This document shows positions 25,905-34,043 of a DNA stretch of 64,000 nucleotides, one piece after another. The position numbers and the translations under genes were made by a program. The notes under the pieces were generated by a model, which was not told the DNA's origin, ran no database searches, and worked only from the letters and a program-made list of their open reading frames with translations. This stretch comes from Pandoraea vervacti (GTDB lineage: Bacteria; Pseudomonadota; Gammaproteobacteria; Burkholderiales; Burkholderiaceae). The stretch lies in the NCBI RefSeq assembly GCF_000934605.2, contig NZ_CP010897.2:4340001-4404000 (forward strand). Reading direction: 5' to 3'. The first letter of the stretch is position 1. The number at the start of each line of letters is the position of its first letter.

Positions 25905-26774
25905 TCAGATCAGCTTCAGATCCTTGAGCACACTGCGTACGATGCGTGCGCGCTTGGGCGCGTCGGCGTCTCCCCCCATATCCATGTTCAGCGCGACCAT
26001 CGTGAGATTGCCGTCGCGCTCCAGCCAGCCTACCCACCAGCCGATATCCGGCTTCTTGTCGACGAACCAACCTGTCTTGCCATGGAGCACGTAATCGGCG
26101 TTGGCTTCGACAATCGACATCTGACGCACGATGTCCTGCGTGCGCGCCGAGAACGGCAACGTGCCGCGCGCGAGACGTTGCAGGAAATCGACCTGCTCAC
26201 GCGCCGAAATCTGCAAGCTGTCGTCGACCCAATAGGCATCGGCTGCACGACCGATGGTGTGATTGCCATATCCGACGGCGTCGAGTTTCGATTGCGCATA
26301 ATCGCGTGCAATCTTGTGCGACACGATCTGGTAACACGGCAGGCACGACACGCGAAACGCCGTGCGCAAATCCATCGCGGCACTCCAGGCCTTGGTGCGA
26401 CGCGGCTTACCGTCCCAGGGAATCACCTCGCGCTCATCGTTGAGCGCCCCCGATTCGAGCGCCAGCAAGCTGTTGAAAATCTTGTAGGTGGACGCCGGCG
26501 ACACGCGACGCTCCGCCCGCGCCGAATCGAACGCCTGATACGTTTGCGTCTTTCCATCGAGCACGACGATCGTGCCCTTCACGTTCTCCTGCGCGAAGTA
26601 CTTGCCCCAGTCGGCGCGCTCGGTGATGTGCACGGGGGCGGGCATGTCGGCGGGTGCGGTCTTCACGACATCGGCCGCATGCGCCGGCGTCGTGAAGACG
26701 ACCGGCAAGACGAGCGCAGCGCTCAGACGCGCCACGAATGCCACGCGCCGCCAATGGGAAATTATTGTTTTCAT
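25905..26774 (-). CDS. Class D (OXA-type) beta-lactamase
   Basis: 289-residue secreted serine beta-lactamase. A signal peptide of ~33 residues ends TTPAHA|ADV. The active-site motif STYK is at 95-98. The second motif, usually SxV, reads S143-C144-L145. YGN is at 169-171 and KTG at 233-235. WW occurs at 246-247, near the end of the fold. It is probably intrinsic and chromosomal: it lies between wrbA and an unrelated gene with no mobile element beside it. Carbapenem hydrolysis is possible because such activity is known for Pandoraea OXA enzymes, but cannot be read from this sequence. No lysR-type ampR neighbour is present. Confidence 0.95.
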   Translation of the reverse strand: MKTIISHWRRVAFVARLSAALVLPVVFTTPAHAADVVKTAPADMPAPVHITERADWGKYFAQENVKGTIVVLDGKTQTYQAFDSARAERRVSPASTYKIFNSLLALESGALNDEREVIPWDGKPRRTKAWSAAMDLRTAFRVSCLPCYQIVSHKIARDYAQSKLDAVGYGNHTIGRAADAYWVDDSLQISAREQVDFLQRLARGTLPFSARTQDIVRQMSIVEANADYVLHGKTGWFVDKKPDIGWWVGWLERDGNLTMVALNMDMGGDADAPKRARIVRSVLKDLKLI

Positions 26775-27003
26775 TTAGCAGTCCTGATTGGATGAATGAC
26801 AAACACGTTGTCCAGGTATCGATGGCACTGGCCAGGCGCCTGCTGTCGAGAGCGTTTGCAGCTTAGTGCGCGTTTCGACAGATGCAAAGCGGCGCTACCG
26901 TAACCGACGTAACCGCCGTATCATCTGCACGCCCCCTCTGAGTATGCCGAGGATGGCGCGGACGTCGTCCGCCCGCCCGGAGCGATTGGATTTCCCTCCC
27001 GCC

Positions 27004-28707
27004 ATGTCCGATACCGCTGCTACGCCGCGTGCTGCCGACACCGCCCCCGCTTCTGCTGCTGCCTCCGCCACCCCCGCGGCGCCGGCGCTCGTCGTCCGCC
27101 TGGATGCGCCGCAGAAGATCGATGGCCGCCCGGCGCGCTATCAAAGCCTGTGGTTGCTGATGCGCGTCTACTACGCGGCGCGGTACGAAACCGCCCCCGT
27201 TTCGTTGGCGTCGCTGAAAGTCCGTTTTGGCCAGACGGCCATTGCGGGCGACCTGCGAATGCTCATCAGCCGCGCGTTTTCGGACTTTGCGCGCTGGGGC
27301 GTCGCAGTCGGATGGGGCGACGATCGACAGATGGACGTGCGCCTGCTCCCCACACGTGGGCGCGGCAAGGGGCCTTTCTGGCTCGCGCCGCATGAGACGT
27401 CACGCATCGAGGTCACGATCGGCGGCACCACCCCCGCCGATTCGCGTCGGGCCATCGCCACGTTTCTGGGTCTGCCCCACGATGCGGCGCCCGAGACGCG
27501 AACGCCGGCACTCGATTACGTCATGCAGGACATCGCGTTCTGGCATCACCTGACACTGGGCAAGCGCGACATGCAGGACGGCGTCTTCTTCGCGCCGCCG
27601 CCAGCCGCCTCGCCCGGCGAGCTCAGACGTGCCCATCGTACGGGGGCGATTCCGTCGTTTCACGCAGCGCAGGTCTGCGCGGTAGACGACGTGCAACTCG
27701 GCATTGCGCTGCTCGCCGAGACCATCGTGTGGCGGCGCATGGGCGACGCCCTGCGCACGAAGCAAACGCTCGCTACCCTCGCCGCCACATTCGGCGCCAC
27801 CCCGTCCGGGTCGCCGACGCTGCGCGCCATGCACTGGATCGTGCAGGGCTGGCAAGCTTACGCGTTGCGCGACGAAGCAGGCGCGTTGGCGCACCTCCAA
27901 CGTATCAGCGACGACGCCTCGCTCGCCCCCTGCCTCCTCTACAACCCGCGAATCCGCTTCGAGAGCCGTAATCTGCAAGCGCTGCTGCATAAATCGCACG
28001 CCGCACGCAACGGCCCGATGCCGGCACGAGCGCAATCGGCCGCCGACGCGCTGGCCGCATTTTCCGACGCCTTGCAAGCCGCCTTCGAGGCCGATTCCAT
28101 CGAACTGGCGCAACACGTCGCCGCGAACATCGGCCTGTCGCTCTGGCTCTTCTGGCAAAGCGCCCTCATCGACCCCGGCAGGCGTCTGGCCGCAGCCGAC
28201 GTGCAGCGTCAGGCCTTGCGCTGGATCGGCCTGTCGGAGTGGATCTGCGACCGCTTCGGCGTGGGCGGAAATTCGGTCTGGAATACCGTCTTCCTGTTGC
28301 GTATCGCGCGCGGCGCGGTCCCGGTGCGGCGCGCCCCGGACCTTGAGACCCTGCGCGCGAGCACGCCGCTGGCGGTCGACGCCTTTCTCGATGCGGTGCA
28401 ACCGTTCGGCGCCCCGTTCTCCCGCGCCAAAGGGTTTCTGCGCTGGACCGACGTCATCATGACGACACTGGCGGACCATGAAGAGGGACGCGTGCGCTTC
28501 GAACCGTTACAACTCGCCAACCTGTGGTTCGAGATGTTGTGGTTTGCGCTGCATCAGGACGGCGACTCGCCTCAGGCGCTGCATGCCGCCCAGTCGCTCG
28601 GGCGCGTGCTGCCGATGCTCCCGCCGCCCGACCGGCGCTTTTTCCGCGATGCCTTGCGGCTGATGCCGCGCGAGTTTCAGCGCGAGGTTCGCCTGGCGCA
28701 ACAGTAG
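27004..28707 (+). CDS. Conserved-looking protein of unknown function, divergent from the OXA gene
   Basis: 567 residues, soluble, no signal peptide. After an Ala/Pro/Thr-rich leader (~1-30), residues ~40-100 (YQSLWLLMRVYYAARYETAP, LASLKVRFGQTAIAGDLRML) could form a winged helix or similar small domain, but this is weak. The rest is alpha-helical in character, with Trp-rich and Leu-rich segments (MHWIVQGWQAYALRDEAGAL, LWFEMLWFALHQDGDSPQA) reminiscent of helical repeat proteins. I do not recognise the family. The ATG at 27004 is chosen after the leader; the frame opens at 26866. It shares a 229-base gap with the beta-lactamase. Confidence 0.75.
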   Translation: MSDTAATPRAADTAPASAAASATPAAPALVVRLDAPQKIDGRPARYQSLWLLMRVYYAARYETAPVSLASLKVRFGQTAIAGDLRMLISRAFSDFARWGVAVGWGDDRQMDVRLLPTRGRGKGPFWLAPHETSRIEVTIGGTTPADSRRAIATFLGLPHDAAPETRTPALDYVMQDIAFWHHLTLGKRDMQDGVFFAPPPAASPGELRRAHRTGAIPSFHAAQVCAVDDVQLGIALLAETIVWRRMGDALRTKQTLATLAATFGATPSGSPTLRAMHWIVQGWQAYALRDEAGALAHLQRISDDASLAPCLLYNPRIRFESRNLQALLHKSHAARNGPMPARAQSAADALAAFSDALQAAFEADSIELAQHVAANIGLSLWLFWQSALIDPGRRLAAADVQRQALRWIGLSEWICDRFGVGGNSVWNTVFLLRIARGAVPVRRAPDLETLRASTPLAVDAFLDAVQPFGAPFSRAKGFLRWTDVIMTTLADHEEGRVRFEPLQLANLWFEMLWFALHQDGDSPQALHAAQSLGRVLPMLPPPDRRFFRDALRLMPREFQREVRLAQQ

Positions 28708-28882
28708 GCGTTCATTCATGGCGACGACGCACGCACGGGGTGCGAAACCACCACGAAACCGCGGCTGCACAAGCTTTCGACGATGGCGGGAATGTCGCAC
28801 CGCACCATGTCCGGTTCACGTTTTTCGGGACACATCGCGCTTGTGTTTGCCGGGTATGTCGGTGTATCGTTGCCGCAAAGCT

Positions 28883-28966
28883 AAGCGCAGGGGTCCTGCA
28901 ACGTGAGTTGTGGGTGAGAAATACCCTTAGAACCTGATCTGGATAATGCCAGCGCAGGGAGCGTAG
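28883..28966 (+). ncRNA. TPP riboswitch (THI element) upstream of thiC
   Basis: The conserved parts of the thiamine pyrophosphate aptamer are visible: aggggtcctgc, then gggtgagaaatacccttagaa, then cctgatctggataatgccagcg and the closing agggag. It lies ~85 bases before the thiC start. In this class ligand binding lowers expression of the downstream biosynthetic gene, usually by hiding the ribosome site or terminating transcription. Confidence 0.95.
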
Positions 28967-29050
28967 AAATTCCTCGCCCCCGTTCATGCTCCTGAGCCGC
29001 TTTGCGCCGAAATTGTCGGCGTCAACACGTGCCCCGCCAGGAGACATTGC

Positions 29051-30967
29051 ATGAACGCCAATCCGAAGTTCCTCTCAGCCAACGCGCGCGTGGACGAAGC
29101 CGCGATCGCACCGCTGCCCAATTCCCGCAAGATTTACGTACAGGGTTCGCGCCCGGACATTCAGGTCCCGATGCGTGAAATCTCGCAAGCCGACACGCCG
29201 ACGAGCTTCGGCGGCGAAAAGAACCCGCCGATCTACGTCTACGACTGCTCGGGCCCGTACACGGATCCGAACGCGACCATCGATATCCGCTCCGGTCTGC
29301 CCGCGCTGCGCGCGAAGTGGATTGAAGAGCGCGGCGACACCGAAGCTCTGCCGGGCCTGTCCTCGGCCTATGGCCGTGAGCGCGCGGATGACAGCGCGAC
29401 CGCCGATCTGCGCTTCCCCGGCCTGCATCGCACGCCGCGCCGTGCCAAGGCCGGCAAGAATGTGACGCAGATGCACTACGCACGTCAGGGCATCATCACG
29501 CCCGAGATGGAATACGTCGCCATTCGCGAAAACCTGCGCCGTCAGGAATACATCGAAAGCGTGCGCAATGCCGGCCCGCAAGGCGAGCGTCTGGCCAAGC
29601 TGCTCTCGCGCCAGCATCCGGGTCAGCATTTCGGCGCGAGCATTCCCGCCGAGATCACGCCGGAATTCGTGCGCGACGAAATCGCTCGCGGCCGCGCCAT
29701 CATTCCGAACAACATCAACCACCCGGAATCCGAGCCGATGATCATCGGCCGTAATTTCCTCGTGAAGATCAACGCGAATATCGGCAATTCGGCCGTGACG
29801 TCGTCGATCGGCGAAGAAGTGGACAAGATGACGTGGGCGATCCGCTGGGGCGGCGACACCGTCATGGATCTGTCGACCGGCAAGCACATCCACGAAACGC
29901 GTGAGTGGATTCTGCGTAACAGCCCGGTGCCCATCGGCACGGTGCCGATCTATCAGGCGCTCGAAAAGGTGAACGGCAAGGCCGAAGATCTGACGTGGGA
30001 AATGTTCCGCGACACGCTCATCGAGCAGGCCGAGCAAGGTGTCGACTACTTCACGATTCACGCCGGCGTGCGTCTGGCGTACGTGCCGATGACGGCCAAC
30101 CGCATGACGGGCATCGTCAGCCGCGGCGGCTCGATCATGGCCAAGTGGTGCCTCGCCCACCACAAGGAAAGCTTCCTGTACACGCACTTCGAAGAGATCT
30201 GCGAAATCATGAAGGCGTACGACGTTGCGTTCTCGCTGGGTGACGGCCTGCGCCCCGGCTCGATCTACGACGCCAACGACGAAGCGCAGCTCTCCGAACT
30301 CAAGACGCTCGGCGAGCTCACGCAAATTGCCTGGAAGCACGACGTTCAGGTGATGATCGAAGGCCCGGGCCACGTCCCGATGCAACTCATCAAGGAGAAC
30401 ATGGATCTCCAGCTCGAGTACTGCGACGAGGCGCCGTTCTACACCCTTGGACCGCTGACCACGGACATCGCACCGGGCTACGACCACATTACGTCCGGTA
30501 TCGGCGCGGCCACCATCGGCTGGTACGGCACCGCCATGCTGTGCTACGTCACGCCGAAGGAACACCTTGGTCTGCCCAACAAGGACGACGTGAAGGAAGG
30601 CATCATCACGTACAAGCTTGCCGCCCACGCCGCCGACCTTGCAAAGGGTCACCCCGGCTCGCAGATTCGCGACAATGCGCTGTCGAAGGCACGCTTCGAA
30701 TTCCGTTGGGAAGACCAGTTCAACCTCGGCCTCGATCCGGACAAGGCGCGCGAATTCCACGATGAAACGCTGCCGAAGGACTCCGCGAAGGTGGCTCACT
30801 TCTGCTCGATGTGCGGCCCGCACTTCTGCTCGATGAAGATTACGCAGGACGTGCGCGACTACGCTGCGAAGCAAGGCATTACGGACGAAGCCGCGCTCAA
30901 ACAGGGCATGGAAGTCAAGGCAGTCGAGTTCGTCAAGAGCGGCGCCGAGATCTATCGCCGCACCTGA
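29051..30967 (+). CDS. thiC: Phosphomethylpyrimidine synthase
   Basis: 638-residue radical-SAM enzyme that rearranges aminoimidazole ribotide to hydroxymethylpyrimidine phosphate in thiamine synthesis. The C-terminal cluster motif is CSMCGPHFC (CxxCx4C). The internal signatures IEGPGHVPMQL and TDIAPGYDHITSGIGAA are intact. Length is normal. A TPP riboswitch lies in the leader and an intrinsic terminator follows, so it appears monocistronic; other thi genes are not in the window. Confidence 0.98.
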   Translation: MNANPKFLSANARVDEAAIAPLPNSRKIYVQGSRPDIQVPMREISQADTPTSFGGEKNPPIYVYDCSGPYTDPNATIDIRSGLPALRAKWIEERGDTEALPGLSSAYGRERADDSATADLRFPGLHRTPRRAKAGKNVTQMHYARQGIITPEMEYVAIRENLRRQEYIESVRNAGPQGERLAKLLSRQHPGQHFGASIPAEITPEFVRDEIARGRAIIPNNINHPESEPMIIGRNFLVKINANIGNSAVTSSIGEEVDKMTWAIRWGGDTVMDLSTGKHIHETREWILRNSPVPIGTVPIYQALEKVNGKAEDLTWEMFRDTLIEQAEQGVDYFTIHAGVRLAYVPMTANRMTGIVSRGGSIMAKWCLAHHKESFLYTHFEEICEIMKAYDVAFSLGDGLRPGSIYDANDEAQLSELKTLGELTQIAWKHDVQVMIEGPGHVPMQLIKENMDLQLEYCDEAPFYTLGPLTTDIAPGYDHITSGIGAATIGWYGTAMLCYVTPKEHLGLPNKDDVKEGIITYKLAAHAADLAKGHPGSQIRDNALSKARFEFRWEDQFNLGLDPDKAREFHDETLPKDSAKVAHFCSMCGPHFCSMKITQDVRDYAAKQGITDEAALKQGMEVKAVEFVKSGAEIYRRT

Positions 30968-31020
30968 TGCCGCCTGGCAACCGAGAATGCCGCGCCGGCA
31001 TTCGACGCACAGGCAAAGCA

Positions 31021-31053
31021 AACGCGCCCGGGTCACACCGGGCGCGTTTTTTT
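31021..31053 (+). terminator. Intrinsic terminator after thiC
   Basis: An 11-bp perfect stem (aacgcgcccgg / ccgggcgcgtt) closes a 6-base loop and runs into a seven-T tract. It lies 54 bases after the thiC stop. Confidence 0.92.
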
Positions 31054-31103
31054 GCAGCGTCGGCCAGCGGCAATCGACTACCCGCCGGCGTGGACGCGCA
31101 GGA

Positions 31104-32249
31104 TCAAGCGACGTCCGGAGCCCGGCTCGTCGCCTCTGCCGGTACGGTCGGAATGCCGCGCATCGTCAGTTGATTTCGCAGACGCTGTGTCGCGATATGC
31201 GGCGCTGTCGACGACAACGATGTCGCCAGTGCCGTGAACGCCCTGGTGTTCGTTGCAGGCATGGCGGCGGCATCGACCACCTCGACATGGCGCATATCCC
31301 AGTGACGCTCGCCCAATTGCTCGATGCCCAGGGCCAGTTTGACCCATTCGTCCGTTCCCAGTCCGACCGTGCCCGGCAGATCGCCCCGCACGAACGCCTG
31401 ATGCATTGGCAACCCATCGGAAAACCCTACCCGAAGCATCCATTCGGTGCTCTCGCGCGGCGGCAATAGCCGCTTGCCGGCGTGCAGACGGTCGTTCAGT
31501 TCGCCAACGAATTTTCCCGGTGGCGTATTCATCAGACACGCCGTCGTCCACTCCTTCTTGCCGGCGAGCAAAGGCTTGCCCGTCCAGCGACGTGCGGTGT
31601 CCGCCACCGTCTTCGTCACGTCGGTCCGGCTCGTGTCGAAGGGCACCGTGCCGTTTCTGCCGTCGGTGCCCAGCAACGAGCCGTTGACGATATCGCGACA
31701 GATCTGGGCGCGCTCGCTGCGCCCGTCCGGCATGACGACCGGGTGATTCCGGCCTTCGAGGGCCACGACGCGCGTGTTGGCATTCTGGGCGCTCGCACAG
31801 ACGTGGAGCGTCGCAAGCGATGCCGCGCACAGCACTGGCTGCGCGGTGCGCGGCGCGCTCAGCCGGGCGGTCGCCAGCGAGGTGTCGAAAACGTCGACGG
31901 CATCGACATCCGCCAGCGCAGGCGAAAACGCGCCAAAAACCGTCTCGTCGGTCACATCGTTTGGCGACGCCACTGCGGATGCGGACGCAAACCCAGCCCG
32001 AAATTCCGGTGTTGACTTGCCGAACGCATCATGGTCACGACCGGTGGCCTCGATGTCGAGAGATGGCCGGGGAACACGCCACGGATGCACCGGCGACTCT
32101 GCGCGAACGTTCGCCACATTGGCAATTTCCACCACGGGCATACCGGCGGCGTCGGCCATTCCGGCTTGCGGATTGAGTGCAACGGGGGCGAGGAACGCAA
32201 GACCGCCTGCGCCGGGCGGCTGGTTCAATGGCTGGATACCGAAGGTCAT
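31104..32249 (-). CDS. Orphan protein of unknown function, effector-like composition
   Basis: 381 residues (start MTFGIQPLNQPPGAGG at 32249, with AAGGATCTCCCG before the ATG as a good ribosome site). No signal peptide or membrane segment. Residues 1-160 are rich in Ala, Val, Pro and Asp and look disordered; residues ~170-381 look folded (CRDIVNGSLLGTDGRNGTVP, WTTACLMNTPPGKFVGELND, WMLRVGFSDGLPMHQAFV, HWDMRHVEVVDAA). I recognise no family. The frame is open to 32462 but the upstream part lacks a ribosome site. It is convergent with thiC and divergent from the CNNM gene, so it stands alone. Comparison with the cyclase-like gene (both single genes with long disordered N-termini) suggests a secreted effector, but this is only inference. 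Confidence 0.65.
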   Translation of the reverse strand: MTFGIQPLNQPPGAGGLAFLAPVALNPQAGMADAAGMPVVEIANVANVRAESPVHPWRVPRPSLDIEATGRDHDAFGKSTPEFRAGFASASAVASPNDVTDETVFGAFSPALADVDAVDVFDTSLATARLSAPRTAQPVLCAASLATLHVCASAQNANTRVVALEGRNHPVVMPDGRSERAQICRDIVNGSLLGTDGRNGTVPFDTSRTDVTKTVADTARRWTGKPLLAGKKEWTTACLMNTPPGKFVGELNDRLHAGKRLLPPRESTEWMLRVGFSDGLPMHQAFVRGDLPGTVGLGTDEWVKLALGIEQLGERHWDMRHVEVVDAAAMPATNTRAFTALATSLSSTAPHIATQRLRNQLTMRGIPTVPAEATSRAPDVA

Positions 32250-32681
32250 CGGGAGATCCTTTGAAGAATGGAAAAGGAAAGGCGTGGCGGTGTGAGCCAC
32301 GGCTTCGACGCCGTCTGGACCCGACGTCAAAGCGGGGTCCACGATGCCCGAACGGTCGTTCGGCAATTTTCGGTTCTGCACACCGGCTCTCGCGACTCGT
32401 GCACGCGACCGTCCGGGAGTGGACAAGCTCAGCCGCATGGGCGCGACGGACACGCGAGGCACGCGCTGTCGGCGTGCCCCAAAGTTATGGCATGCTATCG
32501 GACAGCGGTACAGCCGACGCGGCTAATGCGGCCCGCGCTTTCGCCCGAAGGCATCTCAAAATGATGGCCGGCAGGCCTTGTTTTGAAATGTCTCCCTGCT
32601 CTTGCGGACTCGCTCCCGTGCGAACCGGTCCGGCCTGCGTCGCGGCTATGTATCCGCACTCGCACTTACAGGGACAACAAT
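32250..32681. other. Divergent intergenic region, no gene seen
   Basis: 432 bases between the orphan gene and the CNNM/CorC gene. Frames are open on the plus strand but none has a start with a ribosome site or a recognisable product. It should hold both promoters; I can see no clear riboswitch or repeat. Confidence 0.5.
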
Positions 32682-34043
32682 ATGAGTGGTTACGGTTTTC
32701 TTTTCAGTATTCTCTTGCTGGTGCTGGCAAGCGCCTTCTTTTCCGCATCTGAAATCTCGCTGACCGCCGCCAAGCGCACCAAGCTTCAGGTGCTTATGGA
32801 AAAGGGCGACGAACAGGCGGTCAAGGTCCTCGCGCTCAAGGAGCAGCCAGGCAACTTCTTCACCGTCGTGCAAATCGGTGTGAACGCGGTCGCCGTGCTC
32901 GGCGGCGTGCTCGGTGAGAGCTTTCTCACCGCTTATCTGTTCGAGTGGCTGTCGCCCTTCACCAATCAGGCACTGGCGCTACGTCTGGCAGGAATCGGCT
33001 CGTTCCTGTTCATCACGATTGCCTTCATCCAGTTCGCAGATCTGATTCCCAAGCGCCTCGCCATGGTCAACCCCGAGCGCGTGGCGATGGCGATCATCGA
33101 CCCGATGCTTTTCTGCCTGAAGGTCCTGCGCCCGCTCGTCTACCTTTTCAACGGGGTCGCAAACCTGTTTTTGCGCATGTTCAAGCTGCCCACGCATGCC
33201 ATCGACAACATCACTTCGGAAGACATCGCCGCCATGGTCGGCGCCGGGGCGCAAGCGGGCGTGCTGCGCAAGCAGGAACTGCATCTGATCGAGAACGTGT
33301 TCGAGCTCGAGTCGCGCACCGTCGGCTCGGTCATGACGTTCCGCGACGATGTGGTGTACTTCACCATCGCCGAGGACGAACGCAGCATCCGCCAGAAAAT
33401 CACGGAAAGCCCGCACTCCAAGTATCTCGTTTGCCGCGACGAAATCGACAATGTGCTCGGCTACGTCGACTCGAAGGATCTTCTCCAGCGCATCGCGAGC
33501 GAAGATCTGTCGAGCGTGATCCGCAATCTGGATCGTCTCTACGCAAAAAAGCTGCTGGTCATCCCGGACACCCTCAATCTGTCCGAAGCGCTCGCGCGCT
33601 TCAAGGAAACGCGTGAAGGCTTCGCGGTCATCATCAACGAGTACGGCCTGGTCGTCGGCGTCGTGACGCTCAACGATATCGTGGGCGCGCTCATGGGCGA
33701 TGTCGTGCATCCGGCCGACGAAGATCAGATTGTCCAGCGCGACGAGCATTCGTGGCTCGTGGACGGCGTCACGTCCGTCGAGGACGTGAAAAAAGCCCTG
33801 GATATCGACGAGCTTCCCGGCGAAGGCGAGTTCGAGACCATCGCCGGATTCATGATCTACCAGCTCAAGCGCATTCCGAAGAAGTCCGAAGCCACCGAGG
33901 CAGCCGGCTACAAGTTCGAAGTGGTCGACATCGACAATTACAAGATCGACCAGTTGCTTGTCACCCGGATCGGGGCAGTGGCCGAGGCGGCTATCGCGGC
34001 ATCGAAGGCTGCGGCGAACCCGGCGTCGGATCGGACATCGTAG
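32682..34043 (+). CDS. CNNM/CorC-type membrane protein with CBS pair (HlyC family)
   Basis: 453 residues. An N-terminal DUF21 membrane domain (~1-190; SGYGFLFSILLLVLASAFFS, ASEISLTAAKRTKLQ) precedes a CBS pair (~205-330; VGSVMTFRDDVVYF, GFAVIINEYGLVVGVVTLND) and a C-terminal CorC_HlyC domain (~345-435; SWLVDGVTSVEDVKKALDI). The likely role is Mg2+ or Co2+ transport or its regulation in the inner membrane. Old 'hemolysin' labels for this family are misleading. Start at 32682 has caggga before it. Its 3' end overlaps the convergent recD by 53 bases. Confidence 0.9.
   Translation: MSGYGFLFSILLLVLASAFFSASEISLTAAKRTKLQVLMEKGDEQAVKVLALKEQPGNFFTVVQIGVNAVAVLGGVLGESFLTAYLFEWLSPFTNQALALRLAGIGSFLFITIAFIQFADLIPKRLAMVNPERVAMAIIDPMLFCLKVLRPLVYLFNGVANLFLRMFKLPTHAIDNITSEDIAAMVGAGAQAGVLRKQELHLIENVFELESRTVGSVMTFRDDVVYFTIAEDERSIRQKITESPHSKYLVCRDEIDNVLGYVDSKDLLQRIASEDLSSVIRNLDRLYAKKLLVIPDTLNLSEALARFKETREGFAVIINEYGLVVGVVTLNDIVGALMGDVVHPADEDQIVQRDEHSWLVDGVTSVEDVKKALDIDELPGEGEFETIAGFMIYQLKRIPKKSEATEAAGYKFEVVDIDNYKIDQLLVTRIGAVAEAAIAASKAAANPASDRTS

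Noticed and set aside
29075..31036. A 653-codon minus-strand frame opposite thiC
   Set aside because: thiC is unmistakable, with its riboswitch and terminator on the plus strand.
32682..34043. Hemolysin label for the CNNM/CorC protein
   Set aside because: The DUF21-CBS-CorC_HlyC architecture points to metal-ion transport; the haemolysin name in this family is historical.
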